A stretch of DNA of 9,016 nucleotides from Actinomycetota bacterium (GCA_005885025.1 VAYC01000059.1:1892-10907); one strand, 5' to 3'. Counted from the first letter of the stretch, positions 1 to 6,380 are shown. The notes: generated by a model from the letters alone, not told the origin. Made by a program: numbers and translations.

Positions 1-417
1 TCCCTTCGGGACCAAGATGTCGAAGCGGTAGATGTCCCCATCCGGTTGAAGCTGGATGGCCTGCATCTGCTTGTAGTCGTTGCTGATGGCGATGATCTGC
101 GCGTCCGTGAAATGCTGGCCTGCGGCCAGGTGCTCGTGCTCGAGGATCGCTTGGTAAGCGGCGCTGTCGGCCTGGATCGTCGGGAATCGTGCCTTGGCCG
201 CCTCGAGCTCGTCCGATCGGGCCACGGGATAGAGGTCAGGGTCGCAATAGTCGATCCGGCCGCCAACCGCCGTGAGGATGGCCAGCTTCAGGGCGGGCAA
301 CGATTTGGGTGGACCAGCAGGCGCAGCTTGCTTTGCGCATGCCGCGCCCACCAGGAGAAGCAAGAAGAAGAGGACCGTCGGCCGACGCCAACGGTTCGAG
401 GCTCCTGGATCGTTCAC
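1..417 (-). CDS. Uncharacterised lipoprotein, N-terminal 139 residues (partial at left edge)
   Basis: This minus-strand frame is open from a GTG at 417-415 to the window edge. Residues 9-27 look like a lipoprotein signal: basic RWRR, a run of Leu/Phe/Val, then VGAAC with the candidate lipidated Cys at 27, followed by an Ala/Pro/Lys linker. The lipobox is slightly off consensus (Gly at -3). The mature part contains GGRIDYCDPDLYPVARSDE (52-70), a FPTIQAD stretch, and a segment AIQLQPDGDIYRF near the cut end. I do not recognise a named family and assign no function. The GTG overlaps the TGA of the upstream ABC ATPase gene (GTGA), no Shine-Dalgarno is seen, and translational coupling is likely. 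Membership of the sugar-uptake operon is inferred from this overlap. It does not look like a typical sugar-binding protein, and a separate binding protein is encoded elsewhere in the window. Confidence 0.72.
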   Translation of the reverse strand, partial: MNDPGASNRWRRPTVLFFLLLLVGAACAKQAAPAGPPKSLPALKLAILTAVGGRIDYCDPDLYPVARSDELEAAKARFPTIQADSAAYQAILEHEHLAAGQHFTDAQIIAISNDYKQMQAIQLQPDGDIYRFDILVPKG

Positions 418-1637
418 GATGGATGGTTTGACGAGGCGACAGGGACCGGAGTTCCCGCCCGGCGTGAGCCGATCCGCATTCCCGTCTCCTTGTCGAAGTA
501 GTGGAACCGGCTGGGATCCACAGAGAGCCTCACCGGGGCGCCCGGCCGAGCGGCCGTCCTCGCATCCACCCTGGCGCAGAACATGCTCTGTCCCTCGCCG
601 ATCAGGAGCGGAATCACCGCTCCCTCTTCCCCCTCCTCCGAGGCCGCGGCGACGGTATCCGCCGTGGCCACCGGTGGCGCGTCCACCCGGAACAGCACGT
701 TCACCTCGGAGCCCAACTCCTCGGTGACGTGGGCCTTCACATCGATGACGGGAAGCGAGCCGCTCTGCCACACGTCCGCGTCCTCCATGTCCGATGGCCG
801 GATGCCCAGGATGAGCGAGCGTCCTCGATAGACGGAGAGGTCTGCCTGCTCCGGAACCGGCAGCGTGAATCCCGCGAAGGAAACGCCGCGGTTTTGGATC
901 TCGGCTTCCACCAGGTTCATCGGCGGTGAGCCGATGAACGCCGCCACGAAGAGGTTGGTCGGCGTGTTGTACAGCGCCTGGGGCGTGTCGACCTGCTGCA
1001 GCACTCCGTCCCTCAGCACGGCAACCCGCTGACCGAGCGTCATGGCCTCGACCTGATCGTGGGTGACGTAGACCGTGGTGGTCGCTAGCCGCTCGTGGAG
1101 CGTCGCCAGCTCGGCTCGCATCTGCACACGCAGCTTGGCGTCCAGGTTCGACAGCGGCTCGTCCATCAGGAAGGCCTTGGGCTCGCGCACCATGGCCCGC
1201 CCGATCGCCACCCGCTGGCGTTGCCCGCCCGAGAGCTCCGCTGGTTTCCGGGAGAGATAGGTGTGAAGGCCAAGCGTCTTGGCGGCCTCCCTGACCTTCG
1301 ATCGCATCTCCGCCTTCGGTGTCCCGCGGAGCCTGAGGCCGAACCCGATGTTCTGCTCCACCGTCATGTGTGGATACAGCGCGTAGTTCTGGAACACCAT
1401 GGCGACGTCGCGCTCCTTGGGCGGGAGGTCGGTGACGTTGCGATCCCCGATGTAGATCTCGCCTTGCGTCACCTCCTCCAGCCCGGCGAGGAGCCGAAGG
1501 ATCGTGGACTTCCCACACCCCGACGGTCCCACTAGCACCATGAACTCGCCATCGCCGATCTCGAGCGAGACGTCGTTCACCGCCACGACGTCCGAACCGA
1601 ACGCCTTGGTGACGCCTTCCAGCACGATCTTGGCCAT
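414..1637 (-). CDS. ABC transporter ATP-binding protein, MalK/UgpC/MsmX type (CUT1 sugar importer)
   Basis: This is the cytoplasmic ATPase that powers sugar import, 407 residues. The motif order is complete: Walker A GPSGCGKST (37-45), Q-loop Gln83 in VFQNYALYPHMT, signature LSGGQ (135-139), Walker B FLMDEP (156-161), D-loop SNLD (163-166) and H-loop His193 in VTHDQVEAMT. The C-terminal TOBE region has the family hallmark GIRPSD (278-283). Residues about 318-342 form an Ala/Glu-rich insertion (including EEGEEGA) that looks like a loop and makes the protein longer than the usual ~360-380 residues. The ATG start follows AAGGAG with 6-nt spacing. No permease lies beside it: the permeases and binding protein are in the oppositely oriented group, so it probably serves them, though shared ATPases of this type can energise several importers. 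Its stop overlaps the next gene by 4 nt. Confidence 0.96.
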   Translation of the reverse strand: MAKIVLEGVTKAFGSDVVAVNDVSLEIGDGEFMVLVGPSGCGKSTILRLLAGLEEVTQGEIYIGDRNVTDLPPKERDVAMVFQNYALYPHMTVEQNIGFGLRLRGTPKAEMRSKVREAAKTLGLHTYLSRKPAELSGGQRQRVAIGRAMVREPKAFLMDEPLSNLDAKLRVQMRAELATLHERLATTTVYVTHDQVEAMTLGQRVAVLRDGVLQQVDTPQALYNTPTNLFVAAFIGSPPMNLVEAEIQNRGVSFAGFTLPVPEQADLSVYRGRSLILGIRPSDMEDADVWQSGSLPVIDVKAHVTEELGSEVNVLFRVDAPPVATADTVAAASEEGEEGAVIPLLIGEGQSMFCARVDARTAARPGAPVRLSVDPSRFHYFDKETGMRIGSRRAGTPVPVASSNHPS

Positions 1638-1649
1638 GGCTCGCTCCTT
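1638..1649 (-). promoter_or_regulatory. Ribosome binding site of the ABC ATPase gene
   Basis: On the minus strand AAGGAG (1649-1644) sits 6 nt before the ATG at 1637. It overlaps the TAA stop of the sugar kinase gene (1650-1648). This supports the 1637 start and suggests coupled translation of kinase and ATPase. Confidence 0.8.
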
Positions 1650-2688
1650 ACCGTTGTCCCTTCATCGTGGCGGACGATCTCATGGTGAGCGATTCATCGG
1701 TCAGCTCGGCCCGGGCCCGGGCGGCCGCCGCCGGGCCGCCGCCGAGACGGTCAAGCCCCAGCAACGCCGACCCGACCACCGGTGGCGCCGCGAGGCGGAT
1801 GATCCGGGCACCCGGCGCCTCGGCGCGCAGTCCCTGTTCCATGCGCTCGAAGAATCCCCGATCCCGGTTCCGAAAGATGCCACCGCCCAGCACCACGTCG
1901 ACATCGAGTCCGGTGATTCGCAGCCGCCGCATCGCGGCCCCCGCCATGGCCACGATCTCGTCGGCCTGGCGGTCGACGATGCTGCGGGCCACGGCGTCTC
2001 CATCGATCGCTGCCCGAAAGACGAGCGGGGTGAGCTCCTCGACACGGTCTTCCCGGATCCGGCCGAAATGGATGGCTTCGACGACCTGCCCCGGATGCTT
2101 CAGGCCGAAGTGTTCGGGGACCAGCCGGGCCAGCGAGGTCGGCTCCCCGCGCCCGTCATGAGCACGAACGGCGTACCAGAGCCCGGCCGGGCCGATGTCG
2201 CTCCCGCCGCCCCAGTCGCCGGAGATGGTCCCGAGGGCCGGAAAGCGGAAGGGACGGCCGTCGGGGGCGATCCCCACGCAGTTGACGCCGTGGCCGCAGA
2301 CGACGCCGACGCCCCAACCCCGGTCCGTCCCTGCCCGCAGCACGGCGAAGCCGTCGTTGCGAACGACGTTCTCCCTGGCCCAACCCCGGGGCTTCAGGAG
2401 CGAGGTGATCCTCCGGTCGTCCGCGGGGAAATCGGCGCCGGCCAGGCAGTACACCCCGAGGTCGGCGAGCGCGCGCTCGTCCGGGTCCAATCCAGCGCGG
2501 GCGCGCAGGGATGCGACGGCCGCGTCCAACCCGTCCAGAGTTCGGCCCTCGCCGTCCTGCCAGGCTCGCAGGTCCTTCCCGGACCGGGACACCCTGGCCG
2601 CACCCAGGACATGTCCAGCGCGGTCCAGTAGCGCCGCGTCCACCTTGGATCCCCCCCCGTCCACGGCCAGGATGGCGGGGCGCTTCAT
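1648..2688 (-). CDS. BadF/BadG/BcrA/BcrD-type ATPase, probable N-acetylglucosamine kinase-like sugar kinase
   Basis: This is a cytoplasmic ASKHA-fold kinase of 346 residues, expected to transfer the ATP gamma-phosphate to a sugar hydroxyl. Visible motifs are phosphate-1 loop AVDGGGSK (8-15), Asn-Asp at 111-112 in the position of the catalytic Asp, phosphate-2 loop CGHGVNCVG (131-139), ISGDWGGGSDIG (155-166) and adenosine motif VVLGGG (265-270). These are the hallmarks of the BadF/NAGK branch, which contains N-acetylglucosamine and glucosamine kinases as well as unrelated activator ATPases. The sugar-operon context makes the kinase reading much more likely; the exact sugar is unproven. The ATG start is 12 nt after the SIS stop, with only a weak GAGTGAG-like SD, so coupling is likely. 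The last ~25 residues (Ala/Arg-rich, then ELTDESLTM) extend past the conserved fold. A run of eight G's encodes part of the GGG loop. Confidence 0.88.
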   Translation of the reverse strand: MKRPAILAVDGGGSKVDAALLDRAGHVLGAARVSRSGKDLRAWQDGEGRTLDGLDAAVASLRARAGLDPDERALADLGVYCLAGADFPADDRRITSLLKPRGWARENVVRNDGFAVLRAGTDRGWGVGVVCGHGVNCVGIAPDGRPFRFPALGTISGDWGGGSDIGPAGLWYAVRAHDGRGEPTSLARLVPEHFGLKHPGQVVEAIHFGRIREDRVEELTPLVFRAAIDGDAVARSIVDRQADEIVAMAGAAMRRLRITGLDVDVVLGGGIFRNRDRGFFERMEQGLRAEAPGARIIRLAAPPVVGSALLGLDRLGGGPAAAARARAELTDESLTMRSSATMKGQR

Positions 2689-2700
2689 CGTGGGCGGAAC

Positions 2701-3771
2701 TCACTCACGGGTAGTCACTTTCTCGGCTCTGGTCAACACGCCGGGGACTCGACCGTGTTGGGCGGCCAGCGCCCACGCCAGCAGCTGGGCCGGGATGATC
2801 GACACCGCGGGGCAGAGCGAACGGTCGAGTCGACCGGTGGCCACACTCAGGGTCCCGGGCGGAGCCTCCCCGTCCTGGGTGACGATCAGCACCGCCGCTC
2901 CGGATTCCACGAGATCGCCAGTCAGGGCGAGCTCCAAGCGTTTGGTCTCGGGTTCGGTGGCCACGACGATCGCCGCCAGATCGGGGCCCGAGAGCTCGAG
3001 CGGGCCGTGGCGGAACTGACCTGCCTCCAGGGCCTCCGCCGCGATCCCCGCCGACTCCTTGAGGACCAACGCCCCCATCTCCGAGGCCGCCCGCGCCGGT
3101 CCCCGGCCTAAGGCCACGACCGTGTGCCGGCCCGCTGCCCACCGCCCCGCCTGTGCCGCGAGCATTTCGGACCCGACGAGGAGCCGCTCCGCCGCTTCAG
3201 CCGCCCCCTCGGCCAGCGTTTCGGTCCGGCTCACGGCCTCGGCCGGAGCCGCACCACCCAGGACATGGGTCACCGCCGACAGCGTAACGAGGGATCCGGC
3301 GAAGGTCATCGTGGATGGCCCGCGCTCTTCACCGGCAGCCGTGTCGAGGGCAATATGCGCGCGCTCGGCCAGAGGGTTCCCGAGGCCGTTGGTGATGGAG
3401 ACGACGAGCGGTCGCGGCTCTTGATCCAAGAGGGCCTCGGCGAGTCGCACGACCTCGGCGCTGGTTCCCGACTGGCTCACGACCACGACCACCGTCTGCG
3501 GGTCGAGGATGCGCCGGCGGAAATGGAGCAGCTCGGAGGCCGTGACGTGCAGGGAAATGATGCCGCGGGCGGCCAGCTCGACGACGGCGGGGTAGCAGGC
3601 GTGGAAGGAGCCGCCCATCGCGGTGAAGACGGCGGTCCGTCCGCGAACCTCCGCCACGCGGTTCAGGGCGACGACTTGATCGCCGACCGAGTCGGCCGCC
3701 CGACGCAAGGCGGCGGGCTGTCCGTGGATCTCGGCCATGAATCGGTCAGGAAAGTTTCCTAACGAAGTCAT
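2701..3771 (-). CDS. SIS-domain sugar-phosphate isomerase/deaminase, GlmS C-terminal-like (AgaS/NagB-II type)
   Basis: Two tandem SIS domains in 356 residues correspond to the isomerase half of GlmS without the glutaminase half. Such stand-alone proteins include amino-sugar-6-phosphate deaminases and fructosamine-6-phosphate deglycases. Visible motifs are EIHGQPAALRR (14-24), MGGSFHA (52-58), VSQSGTSAEVV (98-108), LGRGPARAASEMGALVLKES (221-240) and EAGQFRHGPLEL (249-260). The C-terminus RAEKVTTRE ends the protein. Glu239, His255 and Lys351 align by motif with the GlmS isomerase catalytic Glu, His and Lys, so an active enzyme is likely. The start at 3771 gives the normal short N-terminus (MTSLGNFPDRF). 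No SD precedes it, but a good -10 lies 7 nt upstream, fitting leaderless translation. An in-frame ATG at 3738 is a less likely alternative. The longer frame back to 3843 would overlap the divergent gene and is rejected. It is first gene of the leftward operon. Confidence 0.9.
   Translation of the reverse strand: MTSLGNFPDRFMAEIHGQPAALRRAADSVGDQVVALNRVAEVRGRTAVFTAMGGSFHACYPAVVELAARGIISLHVTASELLHFRRRILDPQTVVVVVSQSGTSAEVVRLAEALLDQEPRPLVVSITNGLGNPLAERAHIALDTAAGEERGPSTMTFAGSLVTLSAVTHVLGGAAPAEAVSRTETLAEGAAEAAERLLVGSEMLAAQAGRWAAGRHTVVALGRGPARAASEMGALVLKESAGIAAEALEAGQFRHGPLELSGPDLAAIVVATEPETKRLELALTGDLVESGAAVLIVTQDGEAPPGTLSVATGRLDRSLCPAVSIIPAQLLAWALAAQHGRVPGVLTRAEKVTTRE
3745..3763. promoter_or_regulatory. 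Probable ROK repressor operator 1
   Basis: The 19-mer GTCAGGAAAGTTTCCTAAC is an inverted repeat centred on G3754. The inner arms AGGAAA/TTTCCT are perfect, and only one outer pair (3747/3761) fails. It lies at about +9 to +27 of the leftward transcript, inside SIS codons 3-9, and 35-53 nt before the GH4 start, where it would overlap the -35 zone of a GH4 promoter. One bound repressor could block both directions. The assignment to the ROK protein encoded here is inferred from a second copy at that gene's own promoter. Confidence 0.75.
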
Positions 3772-3808
3772 GGGCCGGAGTATAGGATGTCGCCGCCATG
3801 GGTGTGAA
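3772..3808 (-). promoter_or_regulatory. Promoter of the leftward SIS-kinase-ATPase operon (leaderless)
   Basis: On the minus strand TTCACA (3808-3803, 5 of 6 to TTGACA) is followed by an 18-nt spacer and TATACT (3784-3779, 5 of 6 to TATAAT). The seventh nucleotide past the -10 is 3772 and the next is the A of the SIS ATG at 3771, which predicts transcription starting at or beside the start codon. The -35 box lies inside the first codons of the divergent GH4 gene. Confidence 0.7.
3781..3788 (+). promoter_or_regulatory. Weak candidate -10 region for the GH4 gene
   Basis: TATAGGAT contains overlapping -10-like hexamers (TATAGG and TAGGAT, each 4 of 6) that end 10-12 nt before the GH4 ATG. No convincing -35 box is present at 16-18 nt upstream; that position is taken by the edge of the inverted repeat. 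The bases overlap the -10 of the opposite promoter. AGGA at 3784-3787 could alternatively act as a poorly spaced SD. Confidence 0.35.
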
Positions 3809-5069
3809 GGTCGCAGTGGTTGGAGGTGGAAGCACCTACACACCCGAGCTGGTGGAGGGCTTCGCCGCTCGTGATGATCGCATCCAGGTGGACGAGCTGG
3901 CGCTCCTCGACATCGATCCCGGGCGCCTGGAAGTGGTGGGCGGTCTGGCCAGCAGGATCCTGCGCCGAGCGCGATGGCCGGGCGAGCTGGTCGCTACCGC
4001 CGATCGCCACCGAGCCCTGGACGGCGCCGACTTCGTCGTCGTGCAGCTTCGGGTCGGTGGTCAGCAGGCCCGCCTGGGGGACGAGACGATCCCCCTCAAA
4101 TTCGGCTGCATCGGACAGGAGACGACGGGCCCAGGGGGGTTCGCCAAGGGACTGCGAACCGTGCCGGTGGTCCTCGAACTCGCCGCCGAGGCCGCCAAGC
4201 GGGCCGCGTCCGGCGCGTGGATCATCGACTTCACCAATCCGACGGGGATGATCACCCAGGCCCTGCTCGACGCCGGCCATCGGGCGCTCGGTCTGTGCAA
4301 CGTGGGCATCGGGATGCAACGCAGGTTCGCCGGACTCCTCGAGGTGGAGCCGGAGCGGGTGGAGCTCGAGCACGTCGGTCTCAACCACCTCTCCTGGGAA
4401 CGGGCCGTTCGCGTGGACGGCCGTGATCGCTTGGCCGAGCTCCTGGATCGGCACGGGGAGGCGATCGCCGGGGAGGTCCACATGCCGCTCGACCTCATCC
4501 GTGCCGTAGGAGCGATCCCCTCTTCGTACCTGCGGTACTACTACTTCACCAGGGAGGTGCTCGGGTACCAGCAGACCCACCGGTCGCGGGCCGAGGAAGT
4601 GATGGACATCGAAGCCGGGCTCTTGGATCTCTATCGGGACCCCGCCCTCGACTGCAAGCCGAAGCTCCTCGAGGAGCGGGGTGGCGCGTACTACAGCGAG
4701 GCGGCCGCTCAACTCATCGCCTCTCTGCATGACGGGCGGGGCGACGTTCAGATCGTCGATCTGCTGAGTGACGGCGCGATGCCCGGCGTCCCCCACGACG
4801 CCGTGGTAGAGATCCCCGCCGTGATCGACCGGGAGGGCGCCCACCCGGTCGCGCTCGCCCCCCTGGCTCCGGAGATGCTGGGTCTGGTCGAGCACGCGAA
4901 GGCCTACGAGCGGCTCGCGGTGGAGGCCGCGATCACCGGGGACCGTTCGATCGCCTTGAAGGCCTTGATGACCAACCCGCTGGTCGGCGACTACTTGGTG
5001 GCGGAGCCGCTACTGGCCGCCCTCCTCGAAGCGAACCGGCCCCACCTTCCCCGCTTCTTCCCCGACTGA
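3798..5069 (+). CDS. Glycoside hydrolase family 4, probable 6-phospho-beta-glucosidase-type enzyme
   Basis: This 423-residue protein has the normal GH4 length. GH4 enzymes use NAD+ and a divalent metal to cleave glycosides by redox-assisted elimination; most of the beta-glucoside branch requires a 6-phosphorylated substrate. Visible features are the NAD-binding start VAVVGGGSTYTPEL (5-18), QLRVGGQQARLGDE (83-96), GQETTGPGG (106-114), DFTNPTG (144-150), CNVGIG (167-172) with metal-ligand Cys167, GLNHLSW (194-200) with metal-ligand His197, and the Tyr-rich SSYLRYYYF (242-250) that should hold the catalytic base. The CN and QETTG motifs favour the phospho-beta-glucosidase branch over MelA/alpha-glucosidase types. 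The exact glycoside is unknown. No PTS gene is visible, so phosphorylation may come from the divergently encoded kinase. The start at 3798 lies directly before the NAD fold; no strong SD is present. It is separated from the ROK gene by that gene's promoter. Confidence 0.93.
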   Translation: MGVKVAVVGGGSTYTPELVEGFAARDDRIQVDELALLDIDPGRLEVVGGLASRILRRARWPGELVATADRHRALDGADFVVVQLRVGGQQARLGDETIPLKFGCIGQETTGPGGFAKGLRTVPVVLELAAEAAKRAASGAWIIDFTNPTGMITQALLDAGHRALGLCNVGIGMQRRFAGLLEVEPERVELEHVGLNHLSWERAVRVDGRDRLAELLDRHGEAIAGEVHMPLDLIRAVGAIPSSYLRYYYFTREVLGYQQTHRSRAEEVMDIEAGLLDLYRDPALDCKPKLLEERGGAYYSEAAAQLIASLHDGRGDVQIVDLLSDGAMPGVPHDAVVEIPAVIDREGAHPVALAPLAPEMLGLVEHAKAYERLAVEAAITGDRSIALKALMTNPLVGDYLVAEPLLAALLEANRPHLPRFFPD

Positions 5070-5078
5070 CGGCGCCGC

Positions 5079-5107
5079 TTGACGAACCGGCGAGCCAAAG
5101 CTAGCAT
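5079..5107 (+). promoter_or_regulatory. Promoter of the ROK regulator and transporter operon
   Basis: TTGACG (5079-5084, 5 of 6) is followed by a 17-nt spacer and TAGCAT (5102-5107, 4 of 6). Transcription should start near 5114, just before the inverted repeat at 5118-5136. The promoter starts 10 nt after the GH4 stop codon. It supports a ROK start codon well downstream of 5079. Confidence 0.65.
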
Positions 5108-5117
5108 CCGCAACTTA

Positions 5118-5136
5118 GTTAAGAAAGTTTCCTTGC
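5118..5136. promoter_or_regulatory. Probable ROK repressor operator 2 (autoregulatory)
   Basis: GTTAAGAAAGTTTCCTTGC matches operator 1 at 15 of 19 positions and shares the core GAAAGTTTC, centred on G5127. Taking GTTAGGAAAGTTTCCTAAC as the symmetric ideal, this copy has 3 mismatches and operator 1 has 1. It lies between the predicted transcription start and the likely GTG start of the ROK gene, the usual place for repression of a regulator by its own product. Confidence 0.7.
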
Positions 5137-5138
5137 GA

Positions 5139-6359
5139 GTGGAGAGGAGTACTACGGCCGGCGAACGACCTTTCGCGGGAGGGACGCCGAGCCTCCTCCG
5201 GGCCATCAACGAACGGACCGTCCTGGAGACGATCCGCGAGCTGGGGCCGGTGTCCAGGGCGGAGATCGCCCGGAGCTGCGGGCTCTCCAAGCCCACCGTG
5301 TCCCAGGCTCTGGCCGCGCTGGTTCGATCCCGCCTGGTGCGCGAGGCGGGCCGTTCCTCCGGAGGGAAGGGCCGGACGGCCCAGCTCTACGAGCTGAACG
5401 CCCACGCCGGCTGGGTCCTGGGGATCGACGTCGGCCGGGACTGGGTGCGCGCCGCCGTGGCCGACCTGAACGGCGCGATCGTCGCCCGCCGTGACGAGCG
5501 CTCGCAGGCCAAGAGCGCCCGTACGCTGATCTCGCAGATCGGCGACTTGGCCCACGACCTGGCCGCCGAGGCCGGCCTGAGATGGCGGCAGGTCTCACAC
5601 GCCACGATCGGAAGCCCCGGGGTGTTCCAGCCGACCCGGCGGAAGATGACCCTGGCGCAGGCCCTGCCGGGTTGGGGGCGCGAAGGTGTCTTCGAGGCGC
5701 TCCAGAAGGCCCTCGGCACCCACGTGAGCATCGAGAACGACGTGAACGCGGCCACCGTCGGCGAGCAGCTGCACGGGCTGGGCAAGGGCGTGGCGAACTT
5801 TGTCTTCCTGCACGTGGGGACGGGAGTAGGGCTGGGGCTGGTCCTGAACGGCGAGCTGTTCCGCGGATCGACGGGAGCCGCGGGAGAGGTCGGACACCTG
5901 CCGTTCGGCTCGAATTCCGCCACCCCGGGTGGGGGTCGCCGGGGCGGGGCCCTCGAGGCCACGGTCGGTGGGGTCGGTGTGGTGGCGGAAGCGAAGAGGC
6001 TCGGCATGCGCGGCTCGCTCAACGCGAGAAGGGTGTTCGGGGCCGCCCGCCGAGGCGACCCGCTGGCCCAGCGCGTGGTCGCCTTGGAGGCGAAGCGGAT
6101 CGCCTTCACCATCGCCGCCATCGTCCCGGTGGTCGACCCCGAGCTGGTCGTCCTGGGAGGAGGGATCGGAAGGAACGGCGACCTCCTGCTCGATCCTGTC
6201 GAGCGGGAGCTGCACGCGCTGTCACCGTTGCGTCCTCGCGTGGACGTCTCAGTGGTCGGGGAGGACGCGGCCGTCCTGGGGGCCGTGGCGATGGCGCTGC
6301 AGTCCGCGCAAGACCGGTTGTTCGCACGAGCGGCCGGCAGACGAGAGATCGTGGTGTGA
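5139..6359 (+). CDS. ROK-family transcriptional regulator (winged HTH plus sugar-kinase-like domain)
   Basis: Numbered from the GTG at 5139 the protein has 406 residues, typical of XylR/NagC-type ROK repressors. An N-terminal winged helix-turn-helix includes SRAEIARSCGLSKPTVSQAL (39-58). The ROK domain follows: LGIDVG (94-99), ENDVNAA (199-205), HVGTGVGLGL (225-234), GEVGHLPF (249-256) and VLGGGIG (338-344). The zinc-binding CxCGxxGCxE motif expected after GEVGH is missing; the stretch GSNSATPGGGRRGGALE has no Cys, though the His of GEVGH remains. The frame is open back to a TTG at 5079, but that codon is the -35 box and an operator intervenes, so 5139 is preferred. No canonical SD is placed for it; GGAGAGGAG at 5141-5149 lies just inside the gene. 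It probably represses both sugar operons and is relieved by a sugar or sugar phosphate (inferred). Confidence 0.92.
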   Translation: MERSTTAGERPFAGGTPSLLRAINERTVLETIRELGPVSRAEIARSCGLSKPTVSQALAALVRSRLVREAGRSSGGKGRTAQLYELNAHAGWVLGIDVGRDWVRAAVADLNGAIVARRDERSQAKSARTLISQIGDLAHDLAAEAGLRWRQVSHATIGSPGVFQPTRRKMTLAQALPGWGREGVFEALQKALGTHVSIENDVNAATVGEQLHGLGKGVANFVFLHVGTGVGLGLVLNGELFRGSTGAAGEVGHLPFGSNSATPGGGRRGGALEATVGGVGVVAEAKRLGMRGSLNARRVFGAARRGDPLAQRVVALEAKRIAFTIAAIVPVVDPELVVLGGGIGRNGDLLLDPVERELHALSPLRPRVDVSVVGEDAAVLGAVAMALQSAQDRLFARAAGRREIVV

Positions 6360-6380
6360 AGATGCCGAGGACCGGAGGAA

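Noticed and set aside
1504..2631. Plus-strand open frame of 375 codons opposite the kinase gene
   Set aside because: Composition is Pro/Gly/Arg shadow sequence; the opposite strand carries clear kinase motifs.
3772..3843. Longer SIS start at 3843
   Set aside because: It would overlap the start of the divergent GH4 gene and the promoter, and the added residues (MCRCFHLQPLRPSHPWRR) do not resemble a SIS N-terminus.
3768..4895. Minus-strand open frame of 375 codons opposite the GH4 gene
   Set aside because: It mirrors GH4 codons, has no family motifs, and GH4 is certain from its motifs.
5070..5078. Terminator after GH4
   Set aside because: Only 9 nt separate the GH4 stop from the ROK promoter, with no hairpin and no T-tract, so read-through into ROK is possible.
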